In this document: piece after piece, positions 35,042-41,834 of the stretch
Position numbering within the stretch: the stretch's first letter is position 1
How the letters are laid out: each line of letters starts with the position of its first letter
Translations under genes and position numbers: made by a program
The notes under the pieces: model-generated
What the model saw: only the letters and a program-made list of their open reading frames with translations
Databases searched by the model: none
What the model was told of the DNA's origin: nothing
Assembly (NCBI GenBank): GCA_964421245.1
Contig: CAYQVW010000007.1
Coordinates: forward strand, 12,594-76,593
DNA length: 64,000 nucleotides
Origin: CAYQVW01 sp964421245
GTDB lineage: Bacteria > Margulisbacteria > WOR-1 > XYC2-FULL-46-14
Direction: 5' to 3'

Positions 35042-35595
35042 TATGCCCTCCCTAAATATTTGTTTTCCTGGGTATTAACCAATAATACATCTCCGATTTT
35101 AACATGAAAAGGGACAGAAATTGTAGCTCCAGTTTCAAGTGTGGCCGGTTTGCCGCCGGAAACGGTATCTCCTTTGAATCCGGGAGCAGTTTCTGTAACT
35201 TTCAATTCTACAGTAGTTGGAAGATTTACCTCAAGAGCTTCTTCCCCATACATTGCGATATCAACAATCATCTCTTCTTTTAGATATTTGACTTCGTTTC
35301 CAATCTGCTCTTTGGTTAATGCGATTTGATTAAAATTTTCTTGATCCATAAAATTATAGAGTTCATCATCGTGGTATAAATATTGCATTTTGCGGTAAGC
35401 GATGTGGGCACGTTCGAATTTTTCCCCCACATTAAAGGTGTCTTCTATAATAGATCCGGTACGGAGATTTTTCATTTTAAGGCGAATTCTAGCCTGCTGT
35501 GCCCATTTAATATGATCATACTTAACACAGCGGAAGATGTTTCCTTTGAATTCAAAGGTGACGCCTGGTTTAACTTCATTTATTGCAATAGACAT
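35041..35595 (-). CDS. efp: Elongation factor P with atypical loop
   Basis: Rescues ribosomes stalled at polyproline. The 184-aa protein has all three domains (VKPGVTFEFKGNIFRCVKYD; TVELKVTETAPGFKGDTVSG; ATLETGATISVPFHVKIGD). The domain-I loop reads HIKWAQQARIRLKMKN where common EF-Ps read about HVKPGKGAAFVR. The loop is one residue shorter and has no Lys or Arg at its tip, so known Lys/Arg modifications would not apply. It leads an operon from a leaderless promoter that overlaps that of tyrA. Confidence 0.93.
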   Translation of the reverse strand: MSIAINEVKPGVTFEFKGNIFRCVKYDHIKWAQQARIRLKMKNLRTGSIIEDTFNVGEKFERAHIAYRKMQYLYHDDELYNFMDQENFNQIALTKEQIGNEVKYLKEEMIVDIAMYGEEALEVNLPTTVELKVTETAPGFKGDTVSGGKPATLETGATISVPFHVKIGDVLLVNTQENKYLGRA

Positions 35596-35603
35596 TAATT
35601 AAA

Positions 35604-35632
35604 ATTTTAACATAGTGAATTGACTTGGGCAA
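35604..35632 (-). promoter_or_regulatory. Leaderless promoter of efp operon
   Basis: Minus strand TTGCCC (35632-35627), a 17-nt spacer, TAAAAT (35609-35604), then 8 nt to ATG 35595. Confidence 0.65.
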
Positions 35633-35648
35633 TAGTAATAGATAGAAT
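35620..35648 (+). promoter_or_regulatory. Leaderless promoter of tyrA
   Basis: TTGACT (35620-35625), a 17-nt spacer, TAGAAT (35643-35648), then 9 nt to ATG 35658. It overlaps the divergent efp promoter. Confidence 0.75.
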
Positions 35649-35657
35649 AGCCGTATT

Positions 35658-36518
35658 ATGAATATAGCAATCGTTGGTTTGGGGCTTATCGGTGGATCAA
35701 TTGGGTTAAGGGTCAAGGGTCAAGGGTCAAGGGTCATCGGGATTCCTCGACGGGAGGAGACCATAGATCAGGCGAAGATGAGGGGGGCGATTGATGAGGG
35801 GTCGTTGGATATTTCCAAAGTTTCTGAAGCAGATATTATCTTTATCTGTACGCCGATTAACTTAATAATTCCTAAACTAAAAGAAATTACTCCACATCTT
35901 AAAAAGGGTGCTGTAGTTTCCGATGTTGGAAGTTCGAAAGCAGAAATAGTAAGAGAGGCTCAGGCCTTAATGCCAAAAGGAACCTATTTTGTTGGTGGAC
36001 ACCCGATGGCTGGATCTGAGAAGGTTAAGCTTGTTTCAGCCGATGCCAATCTTTTTGAGGGAGCTGCTTGGATATTAACTCAAACCAGCAAGACTTCCCA
36101 AAAAGCCCTACAAAAACTAGAAGAGCTCATTTCAGATATGGGGGCAGATGTTTTGGTGCTGGATCCTAAATTGCATGATTTGACTGTGGCTGGGATTTCT
36201 CATATGCCGCTTGCGATAGCTGCTGCTTTAGTTGGTACCGTAGAGGAAGCCAAAGAGGGAAAAGAAGAGATGCAAAAGTGTGCCTCTTCTGGATTCCGTG
36301 ACACAACTAGAATTGCTTCAGGAGACCCGGAGCTTGGAGTCGATATGTTTATTACTAATAAAAAGGCAGTATTATCCCAAATAAAAACATTTAAGTCATC
36401 GCTCTCTAATTTAGAAAAAGCAATAAAAGAAGGGAATAAAGAACAAATTTCCGCATTATTAAAAAAAGCCAAAGATTTTAGAGATGAACTTTTTAGAGCA
36501 ACGCCAACGGATGGTTGA
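35658..36518 (+). CDS. tyrA: Prephenate dehydrogenase
   Basis: Oxidative decarboxylation of prephenate on the way to tyrosine. The 286-aa protein opens with the NAD loop NIAIVGLGLIGGSIGLRV, then IGIPRREETID, SSKAEIVREA, YFVGGHPMAGSEK with the active-site His, and AGISHMPLAIAAALVG. The helix after the NAD loop (RVKGQGSRV, about 18-26) is encoded by a GGGTCAA repeat. In relatives this position is a normal helix of about the same length, so the repeat substitutes rather than only inserts. The 3' end overlaps pcm by 35 nt. Confidence 0.95.
   Translation: MNIAIVGLGLIGGSIGLRVKGQGSRVIGIPRREETIDQAKMRGAIDEGSLDISKVSEADIIFICTPINLIIPKLKEITPHLKKGAVVSDVGSSKAEIVREAQALMPKGTYFVGGHPMAGSEKVKLVSADANLFEGAAWILTQTSKTSQKALQKLEELISDMGADVLVLDPKLHDLTVAGISHMPLAIAAALVGTVEEAKEGKEEMQKCASSGFRDTTRIASGDPELGVDMFITNKKAVLSQIKTFKSSLSNLEKAIKEGNKEQISALLKKAKDFRDELFRATPTDG
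35707..35736 (+). repeat. GGGTCAA-family repeat inside tyrA
   Basis: About four consecutive perfect GGGTCAA units, the cleanest array in the window, read as L-R-V-K-G-Q-G-S-R-V-I. It lies in the first helix of the Rossmann fold. Confidence 0.9.
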
Positions 36519-37074
36519 GGAGCAGCTCTGCTCCCGCGGAATTAGTAGTAAGAATGTTATAGATGCCTTTTTAACAATTCCTCGAGAAAATTTTATCCCA
36601 GAAGAAAATAGGGCAAGTGCCTATTACGATGGAGCTCTTCCGATCGGAGAGGGTCAAACTATTTCGCAGCCATACATGGTTGCAATAATGACCGAGCTTT
36701 TAGAACTAAACAAAAATTCTAAAGTCTTGGAGATAGGTACCGGATCCGGATATCAGGCCGCAATTCTCTCTCTGCTTTGCAAAGAAGTTATTACAATGGA
36801 GCGTATTCCTTTATTGGTATCTCAATCTCAGAAAAAATTTATGGAAATGGGGTATAAAAATATTTCAGTTGTAAGTGGCGATGGAACAGAAGGGTATAAG
36901 GTTGAGGCTCCTTATGATGCAATAATTGTTACTGCTGGTGCTTCAGAAATTCCACCTTCGCTTATTGATCAACTAAAAAATGGGGGACGGCTGATTATTC
37001 CAGTCGGAGAGAGATGGCTCGAAAATAAAAATAAAAGATTCGGTTCAATGTGTTTTTGTCCCTTTAGTAGGTAA
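36484..37074 (+). CDS. pcm: Protein-L-isoaspartate O-methyltransferase, C-terminus frameshifted
   Basis: Methylates damaged isoaspartyl residues for repair. The 196-aa frame has FLTIPRENFIPEENRASAYY, the SAM site VLEIGTGSGYQAAILSLL (about 80-97) and APYDAIIVTAGASEIPPSLI. After IIPVGERW the frame runs into a non-homologous tail (CFCPFSR). In the next frame the expected family ending FVPLVGKYGF is intact and stops at 37096. The change lies in an A-rich run near 37022-37037. Either the gene is frameshifted, or a sequencing error or slippage occurs here. Confidence 0.85.
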   Translation: MNFLEQRQRMVEEQLCSRGISSKNVIDAFLTIPRENFIPEENRASAYYDGALPIGEGQTISQPYMVAIMTELLELNKNSKVLEIGTGSGYQAAILSLLCKEVITMERIPLLVSQSQKKFMEMGYKNISVVSGDGTEGYKVEAPYDAIIVTAGASEIPPSLIDQLKNGGRLIIPVGERWLENKNKRFGSMCFCPFSR

Positions 37075-37104
37075 ATATGGATTTAGCAAAGACTAATTGT
37101 GTGC

Positions 37105-37110
37105 TATATT
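37105..37110 (+). promoter_or_regulatory. -10 box of aroA
   Basis: TATATT lies 7 nt before ATG 37118, the same leaderless spacing as other operon heads. The -35 element is poor. Confidence 0.4.
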
Positions 37111-37117
37111 TGTACTT

Positions 37118-38416
37118 ATGAAAAACCTTCAAATTAAGCCAAGTAAATTACTAAAAGGTGAGATACATGTTCCGGGGGATAAATCAATTTCTCATCGTGC
37201 AGTAATGTTAGGGGCGATTGCTTCTGGCGAAACTAAGATAGAAGGTTTTTTGGCGGGAGAAGATTGTTTGGCTACGATTGATTGTTTTAAAAATTTAGGA
37301 ATAGATATTGAGGGTCAAGGGTCAAGGGTCAAGGTCCATGGAAAAGGACTTCGGGGATTAAAAAAACCAAGCAAACCATTATATGTAGGTAATTCAGGAA
37401 CAACTATTCGTTTAATCTCCGGAATACTAGCCGGACAAGATTTTGAATCCGAAATTTCTGGGGATGCTTCGATTCAGAAACGACCGATGAAAAGAATCGT
37501 AGAGCCATTATCTTTGATAGGGGCAAGGATCAAGGGTCAAGAAGCATTAAAGATCAAAGGAACAAAATTAAAAGGGATAGAGTATAAATTACCAGTTGCA
37601 TCTGCTCAGGTTAAATCGGCAGTTCTTTTAGCTGGGCTTTATGCTGATGGAACGACGACCGTAATTGAGCCAGCTCCGTCAAGAGATCATACAGAGAGAA
37701 TGCTTGAATATTTTGGCGTTGAGATAAATAAAGAAGGGGCAAAAATTTCTCTTGTTGGTGGACAGAAGTTAACTGGTAAAGAAATTCATGTGCCTGGCGA
37801 TATTTCATCAGCTGCCTTTTTTATGGTTGCTGGACTAATTGTTCCAAACTCAAATCTTTTGATTAGAAATGTTGGGTTAAATCCGACGCGTACTGGAATT
37901 ATAGAGGTAATTCATCGTATGGGAGGGAAGCTTGACGTTCTTGATGAGCAATTGGTTGCGCACGAGCCTCGTGGGAATGTTAGGGTCAAGTGCCAAGGGT
38001 CAAGGGTCAAGGCGATTGAAATTGGGGGAGAGTTAATTCCAAGATTAATTGATGAAATACCGATTATTGCAGTTCTTGCAACACAAGCAGAGGGAACCAC
38101 AATAATTAGAGATGCAAAAGAACTTAGAGTAAAAGAGAGCGATCGGATTGCGACTATTTCAACTGAGCTTCGCAAGATGGGAGCTAATATAGAAGAGACT
38201 GATGATGGGATGATAATTAAGGGGCCTACGAAATTGAAAGGGGCAAGCCTGCCTGCCGGCAAGGCAGGGGTCAAGTCGCATGGTGATCATAGAGTTGCAA
38301 TGTCTTTAGCAATTGCTGGTTTAATTGCTGATGGTGAAACAGAAATAGAAAATACAGATTGTATTGATACTTCGTTTCCTGGATTTGAGTCTATTTTGAA
38401 GGTATTAACTAAATAG
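37118..38416 (+). CDS. aroA: 3-phosphoshikimate 1-carboxyvinyltransferase (EPSP synthase)
   Basis: Sixth step of the shikimate pathway. I start at ATG 37118 (MKNLQIKPSKLLKGEIHVPG), 432 aa. An upstream ATG at 37097 adds residues outside the family and precedes the -10 box. Motifs are PGDKSISHRAVMLGAIASGE, YVGNSGTTIRLISGILAG, LPVASAQVKSAVLLAGLYAD, DEIPIIAVLA, LRVKESDRI and KSHGDHRVAMSLAIAGL. Four repeat-encoded stretches lie in loops between these conserved parts (see separate entries), making this the most repeat-rich gene in the window. Yet every catalytic segment is kept. Confidence 0.95.
   Translation: MKNLQIKPSKLLKGEIHVPGDKSISHRAVMLGAIASGETKIEGFLAGEDCLATIDCFKNLGIDIEGQGSRVKVHGKGLRGLKKPSKPLYVGNSGTTIRLISGILAGQDFESEISGDASIQKRPMKRIVEPLSLIGARIKGQEALKIKGTKLKGIEYKLPVASAQVKSAVLLAGLYADGTTTVIEPAPSRDHTERMLEYFGVEINKEGAKISLVGGQKLTGKEIHVPGDISSAAFFMVAGLIVPNSNLLIRNVGLNPTRTGIIEVIHRMGGKLDVLDEQLVAHEPRGNVRVKCQGSRVKAIEIGGELIPRLIDEIPIIAVLATQAEGTTIIRDAKELRVKESDRIATISTELRKMGANIEETDDGMIIKGPTKLKGASLPAGKAGVKSHGDHRVAMSLAIAGLIADGETEIENTDCIDTSFPGFESILKVLTK
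37311..37335 (+). repeat. GGGTCAA repeat, aroA copy 1
   Basis: Three GGGTCAA units read as E-G-Q-G-S-R-V-K-V, in a surface loop before HGKGLRGL. Confidence 0.85.
37519..37542 (+). repeat. GGGTCAA repeat, aroA copy 2
   Basis: Degenerate units GGGGCAA, GGATCAA, GGGTCAA read as G-A-R-I-K-G-Q-E, before LKIKGTKLKGIEY. Confidence 0.75.
37982..38012 (+). repeat. GGGTCAA repeat, aroA copy 3
   Basis: Units GGGTCAA, GTGCCAA, GGGTCAA, GGGTCAA read as R-V-K-C-Q-G-S-R-V-K, between GNV and AIEIGGELIPRL. Confidence 0.85.
38239..38275 (+). repeat. GGGTCAA repeat interrupted by a palindrome, aroA copy 4
   Basis: A GGGGCAAG unit, then a palindrome-like CCTGCCTGCCGG-CAAGGCAGG (38248-38268), then GGGTCAAG. 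Together they read S-L-P-A-G-K-A-G-V-K in frame, just before the conserved SHGDHR. It looks like one element inside another. Confidence 0.75.
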
Positions 38417-38449
38417 TATATCAGTTCATCAGTAGATCAGTGTGAGGAT

Positions 38450-38518
38450 ATCAGAATAGCAGAAAGCAGGAAATCAGAATATTTTTTTCACTGATGCCCT
38501 GCTTTCTGCTATTCTGAT
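38450..38518. terminator. Long hairpin after aroA
   Basis: Arms of 21 bp (38450-38470 and 38498-38518; core AGAATAGCAGAAAGCAGG) are perfectly complementary around a 27-nt loop that contains seven Ts. It is flanked by short direct repeats (ATCAG on the left, GTACTGGT twice at 38533-38548). It may end aroA transcription, but its composition also suggests a repeat element. No gene lies between 38417 and 38601. Confidence 0.6.
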
Positions 38519-38601
38519 TATCTGTTCCTGATGTACTGGTGTACTGGTGTCCTCTAATGATATAATATAAATATATTAACGAAAGTGAGGAGTAACAAAA
38601 C

Positions 38602-39660
38602 ATGTCTAAAAAATATAAGATTGCAGTAATTGGTGGAGATGGAACAGGCCCCGAGGTTGTGGCCGAAGGATTAAAAGTATTAAAAGCGGTTTCTACAAAA
38701 CACAAATTTGAATATACACTAGAAGAGTTTGATTTTTCCGGAAAAAGATATCTTAAATCTGGTGAATTGGTTAATGATAAAGATGTTGAAAAATTAAAAG
38801 GGTTTGATGCAATCTATCTTGGCGCAGTAGGGGATCCGGATGTTAAACCTGGAATTCTTGAACATGGTGTTCTACTTCGACTTCGTTTTGCCTTGGATCA
38901 ATATATTAATCTTCGTCCGGTTATTCTTTATCCAAACGTTGATACCCCTGTTAAGGGAAAAGGGCCAAAAGAGATTGACTTTGTAGTTGTTCGTGAAAAT
39001 ACTGAGGGTCTTTATGCTGGTACTGGTGGTTATCTTCGTAAAGGGACAAAAGATGAAATCGCAACTCAGGTTTCAGTAAACACATACAAGGGTGTTGAGA
39101 GATGTTTGCGTTATGCTTTTGAATACTGCAAAAAGAGAAATAAGAGAAAAGAGCTTACACTGGTTGGAAAAACAAACGTATTAACTTATGCTTTTGATCT
39201 TTGGGAGAGAGTTTTTCATGAAATGGGTAAGAAAAACTATCCAGGAATTAAACGTGAATATGCTCACGTTGATGCAACCTGTATGTGGTTTGTAAAGAAT
39301 CCAGAGTGGTTTGATGTAATTGTAACGGACAATATGTTTGGAGATATTATTACAGACCTTGGAGCTATGATTCAGGGCGGAATGGGAATTGCTGCTGGAG
39401 GAAACATTAATCCAGAAGGCGTCTCAATGTTTGAGCCAATCGGTGGTTCTGCTCCAAAATATACTGGAAAGAAGGTTATAAATCCTTTAGCTGCAATCGG
39501 TGCACTTCAAATGTTGCTTGAAACAATTGGAGAAGAGGCTGCTGCCAAAGATATTGATAAAGCAATTCGCTATACTTGCACACAGATGAAATCGATGTCT
39601 GCCGGCAAAATGGGAATGTCTACAACTGAGGCTGGAGATACTGTAGTTAAGAGTCTTTAA
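38602..39660 (+). CDS. leuB: 3-isopropylmalate dehydrogenase family
   Basis: A 352-aa beta-decarboxylating dehydrogenase. Motifs are YKIAVIGGDGTGPEVVAEGL, YLGAVGDPDVKPGILEHGVL, LRLRFALDQYINLRPV, VVRENTEGLYAGTGG, the DVIVTDNMFGDIITDLGA metal site and EPIGGSAPKYTGK. The presence of leuA, leuC and leuD nearby supports leuB over tartrate or homoisocitrate dehydrogenase. A TATAAT box (38561-38566) and an AGGAG site precede the ATG. It is convergent with the Mpv17-like gene, stops sharing TTAA. Confidence 0.88.
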   Translation: MSKKYKIAVIGGDGTGPEVVAEGLKVLKAVSTKHKFEYTLEEFDFSGKRYLKSGELVNDKDVEKLKGFDAIYLGAVGDPDVKPGILEHGVLLRLRFALDQYINLRPVILYPNVDTPVKGKGPKEIDFVVVRENTEGLYAGTGGYLRKGTKDEIATQVSVNTYKGVERCLRYAFEYCKKRNKRKELTLVGKTNVLTYAFDLWERVFHEMGKKNYPGIKREYAHVDATCMWFVKNPEWFDVIVTDNMFGDIITDLGAMIQGGMGIAAGGNINPEGVSMFEPIGGSAPKYTGKKVINPLAAIGALQMLLETIGEEAAAKDIDKAIRYTCTQMKSMSAGKMGMSTTEAGDTVVKSL

Positions 39661-40364
39661 TTTAATCCAATCGAGTAAAGGACAGAGAACCAAATTGCTG
39701 AAAATATGCCTGCAGCATAAACCATCAGGTCAGAATTGTTGACACCTATTTTAAAAATGCCATACGTTACTGGCAGCCAATAGAACCAGTTAATTGGTAA
39801 AATATCATTTTCAAACTGCCACAAGTTACCAATAAATCCACTAAACGAGTTTCCTAATACCAAAGTTTTAAAAGTATAAAATATTGGCATGAAAAAATAT
39901 GGGACATAAACTGCTTGAATGAATGCAGTTTTTCTAATAATACTGGAGGGCTTATCGTCTGGTAGACGATGGTTTAAAAAATTATATAGTTCTCGATTGA
40001 AAAATGCGCCACAGATACCGCCAAATAATGTTGTGCTGCCAAAACGCGGCAGACTAAATTTATTGCTGCTGCTAATTTGAGAAGCTAGATCAGGGATAAG
40101 TCCAATAGTAATAGCTGAAACAATAAATTCATAACCCCTTTGCCATCTTTTTGCTTCTTGCCTGGTCCAGTCAACCGTTGTTTTAAAGGTTTGATTTTTC
40201 TTGTATAGAGTTGCTGCGCCCCAAAAAGTTATTCCAGCTCCCAAGAGAATTGTACTTCCCTTAGCAACCTTGTTTAATTCCAAATTAGAAAGAGCGGTTC
40301 CGGCACTCATAATCGTTAGAGCTGCGCTTGTTCGAATTGGTCTTGTTGATTGAAATGTAATCAT
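39657..40364 (-). CDS. Mpv17/PMP22-like membrane protein
   Basis: A 235-aa protein with several hydrophobic helices. The C-terminal two thirds follow the Mpv17/PMP22 pattern: GGICGAFFNRELYNFLNHRL (G-x-F-x-H/R-x-x-Y), then KTAFIQAVYVPYFFMPIFYT, LWQFENDILPINWFYWLPVT (the family's P-x-x-x-N-W-x-x-W-P) and IFSAIWFSVLYSIG at the end. In eukaryotes this family sits in mitochondrial and peroxisomal membranes; bacterial members are rare. Assignment is by motif and not proven. The upstream motif is one of the seven accessory promoter copies. Confidence 0.6.
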   Translation of the reverse strand: MITFQSTRPIRTSAALTIMSAGTALSNLELNKVAKGSTILLGAGITFWGAATLYKKNQTFKTTVDWTRQEAKRWQRGYEFIVSAITIGLIPDLASQISSSNKFSLPRFGSTTLFGGICGAFFNRELYNFLNHRLPDDKPSSIIRKTAFIQAVYVPYFFMPIFYTFKTLVLGNSFSGFIGNLWQFENDILPINWFYWLPVTYGIFKIGVNNSDLMVYAAGIFSAIWFSVLYSIGLN

Positions 40365-40371
40365 GACAGGT

Positions 40372-40402
40372 ACTTATCTTGGCTTAATTTGATAAATTTC
40401 AG
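40372..40402 (-). promoter_or_regulatory. Shared accessory promoter motif (copy 3), before 40364
   Basis: Minus strand CTGAAATTTA from 40402, second box CCAAGATAAGT with its GA at 40378-40377. The ATG is 38 nt from the motif start, leaving a 3-nt leader. It overlaps the end of leuD. Confidence 0.65.
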
Positions 40403-40884
40403 GTAAGTTTTTTCTTTATATAAGCAATCAACCCACCTGCATTAATTAGGTTTTGCATAAATTCTGGGAAAGGCTGGGCCTTATATGATTTGTCTGATGT
40501 TAGGTTTTTGATTGTTCCAGAGGCGAGATTGACTTCAATCTCATCACCTTGTTTGATTTCTTCTGCTGCTTCTTTTGATTCTAGAATTGGTAGACCGATA
40601 TTAATACAGTTTCGATAAAAGATTCTGGCAAATGATTTTGCAATAACTGCTGAAATTCCAGCAGCTTTAATAGCAATAGGCGCATGTTCGCGCGATGATC
40701 CGCAGCCAAAATTCTCCCCTCCAACTATAAAGTCACCAGCTTTAGCTTTCTTAACAAATTCAGCATCTGCATCTTCCATACAGTGCTTTGCAAGCTCTGC
40801 CGGATCAGAAGTATTTAAATATCTTGCTGGAATTATTAAGTCTGTGTCAATATTGTCTTTAAATTTGTGAACTTTACCTTTCAT
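40399..40884 (-). CDS. leuD: 3-isopropylmalate dehydratase small subunit
   Basis: Partner of LeuC. The 161-aa protein has KDNIDTDLIIPARYLNTSDP, the family signature GGENFGCGSSREHAPIAIKA (about 56-75) and RIFYRNCINIGLPIL. It is separated from leuC by an unrelated gene on the opposite strand. A TAAAAT box lies 6 nt before its ATG. Confidence 0.95.
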   Translation of the reverse strand: MKGKVHKFKDNIDTDLIIPARYLNTSDPAELAKHCMEDADAEFVKKAKAGDFIVGGENFGCGSSREHAPIAIKAAGISAVIAKSFARIFYRNCINIGLPILESKEAAEEIKQGDEIEVNLASGTIKNLTSDKSYKAQPFPEFMQNLINAGGLIAYIKKKLT

Positions 40885-40913
40885 AATGGTATTTTAACAT
40901 ATTCGAAAATAAA

Positions 40914-40944
40914 ATGAAATTTTTTTGTATATGTTAGGATAAAT
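40914..40944 (+). promoter_or_regulatory. Shared accessory promoter motif (copy 4), before 40968
   Basis: ATGAAATTTT from 40914, second box TTAGGATAAAT with its GA at 40938-40939. Here the ATG is farther away (40968) and a real AAGGAG site sits in the leader, unlike the leaderless copies. Confidence 0.65.
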
Positions 40945-40967
40945 AAAGTGAGATTAAGGAGAAAAGA

Positions 40968-41834
40968 ATGAGTAGGATTAGTTTTGATAGCTCTCGAAGT
41001 TCAACTGCTAGGACAGCTGGGTCTCCAGGGGATCCTTCTTTGGTTGCTAAACGAAACGGGCTAATAAAGAGATTTTTTGGTCCTAGTGGTTCTCTTTGTC
41101 AATTTTTGACATTAAAACCAATACAAGAAAACACTGAGGAGAAAGCTGTTTTGCCTAAATTTGAAATCAATGTCATTGATCCATATCCAGCCACCTTGCA
41201 TTTTGAGATAAGAGGGATTACTTTTAAGTCAGGGGGGTTGGATGGGGGTGAATTTAAGACAGATTTAGTTTTTAAAAGAGCGAATAATAAAGTAGGCGCT
41301 TTTTTTATTAGTTGCAAAGATCCTTCATTAACAAACTTAAATCAAGATGCTTTTAATCATATTTTTTCTGCTTCTAAATTAGAAGAAAAACCAGCAACTA
41401 TTAGTGAGTTTGAGTTTTTAGCTTTTTGGGCACCAGAAGATGGAGGCAAAACTGTTGATGTAAAATCGGAACCTATTTTGGTAGCAGATTTGAAGAAGGT
41501 ATTGCGAACTCTTTTGAATGATAGATTTTATCTTGTTGATGATGAGGCTGAAATAATAGAGCAGGCATTTTATGAGTACTCTTTGGAGGTTTGTGGAAAT
41601 TCAGGTTGTGCTTTAAGCCTAGCAGAAAGTGATGTTGTTCATATTAGAAGGATGGTTTATTTTTTTTCGATTAATGAATTATTTGGTCTTCTTAAAGAAG
41701 GGAATGTGCTGCGGGATTATATTGCAGGGATTATTGGGGTCTTTAAAAAATGCGCAGTGGATGAAGGATGGGATAAGGCAAGAGTAGCAAGAAAATTGCA
41801 ATCAGTTCTTGGAATTGGAATTAAAAAATCATAG
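40968..41834 (+). CDS. Hypothetical protein, Ser/Arg-rich N-terminus
   Basis: Not recognised. The 288-aa soluble protein starts MSRISFDSSRSSTARTAGSP, a low-complexity basic/Ser-rich lead like other genes with the same promoter motif. A beta-rich middle (FEINVIDPYPATLHFEIRGI, DLVFKRANNKVGAFFISC) and a helical C-terminal half follow. No signal peptide or membrane helix is seen. It splits leuC from leuD on the opposite strand, and its end overlaps leuC by 6 nt. Confidence 0.7.
   Translation: MSRISFDSSRSSTARTAGSPGDPSLVAKRNGLIKRFFGPSGSLCQFLTLKPIQENTEEKAVLPKFEINVIDPYPATLHFEIRGITFKSGGLDGGEFKTDLVFKRANNKVGAFFISCKDPSLTNLNQDAFNHIFSASKLEEKPATISEFEFLAFWAPEDGGKTVDVKSEPILVADLKKVLRTLLNDRFYLVDDEAEIIEQAFYEYSLEVCGNSGCALSLAESDVVHIRRMVYFFSINELFGLLKEGNVLRDYIAGIIGVFKKCAVDEGWDKARVARKLQSVLGIGIKKS

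Noticed and set aside
37097..37117. Upstream ATG for aroA
   Set aside because: It precedes the -10 box at 37105; the family N-terminus starts at 37118.
35707..38275. Possible CRISPR array from the recurring GGGTCAA arrays
   Set aside because: Units are contiguous 7-mers inside conserved enzyme genes with no spacers, and no cas genes are present.
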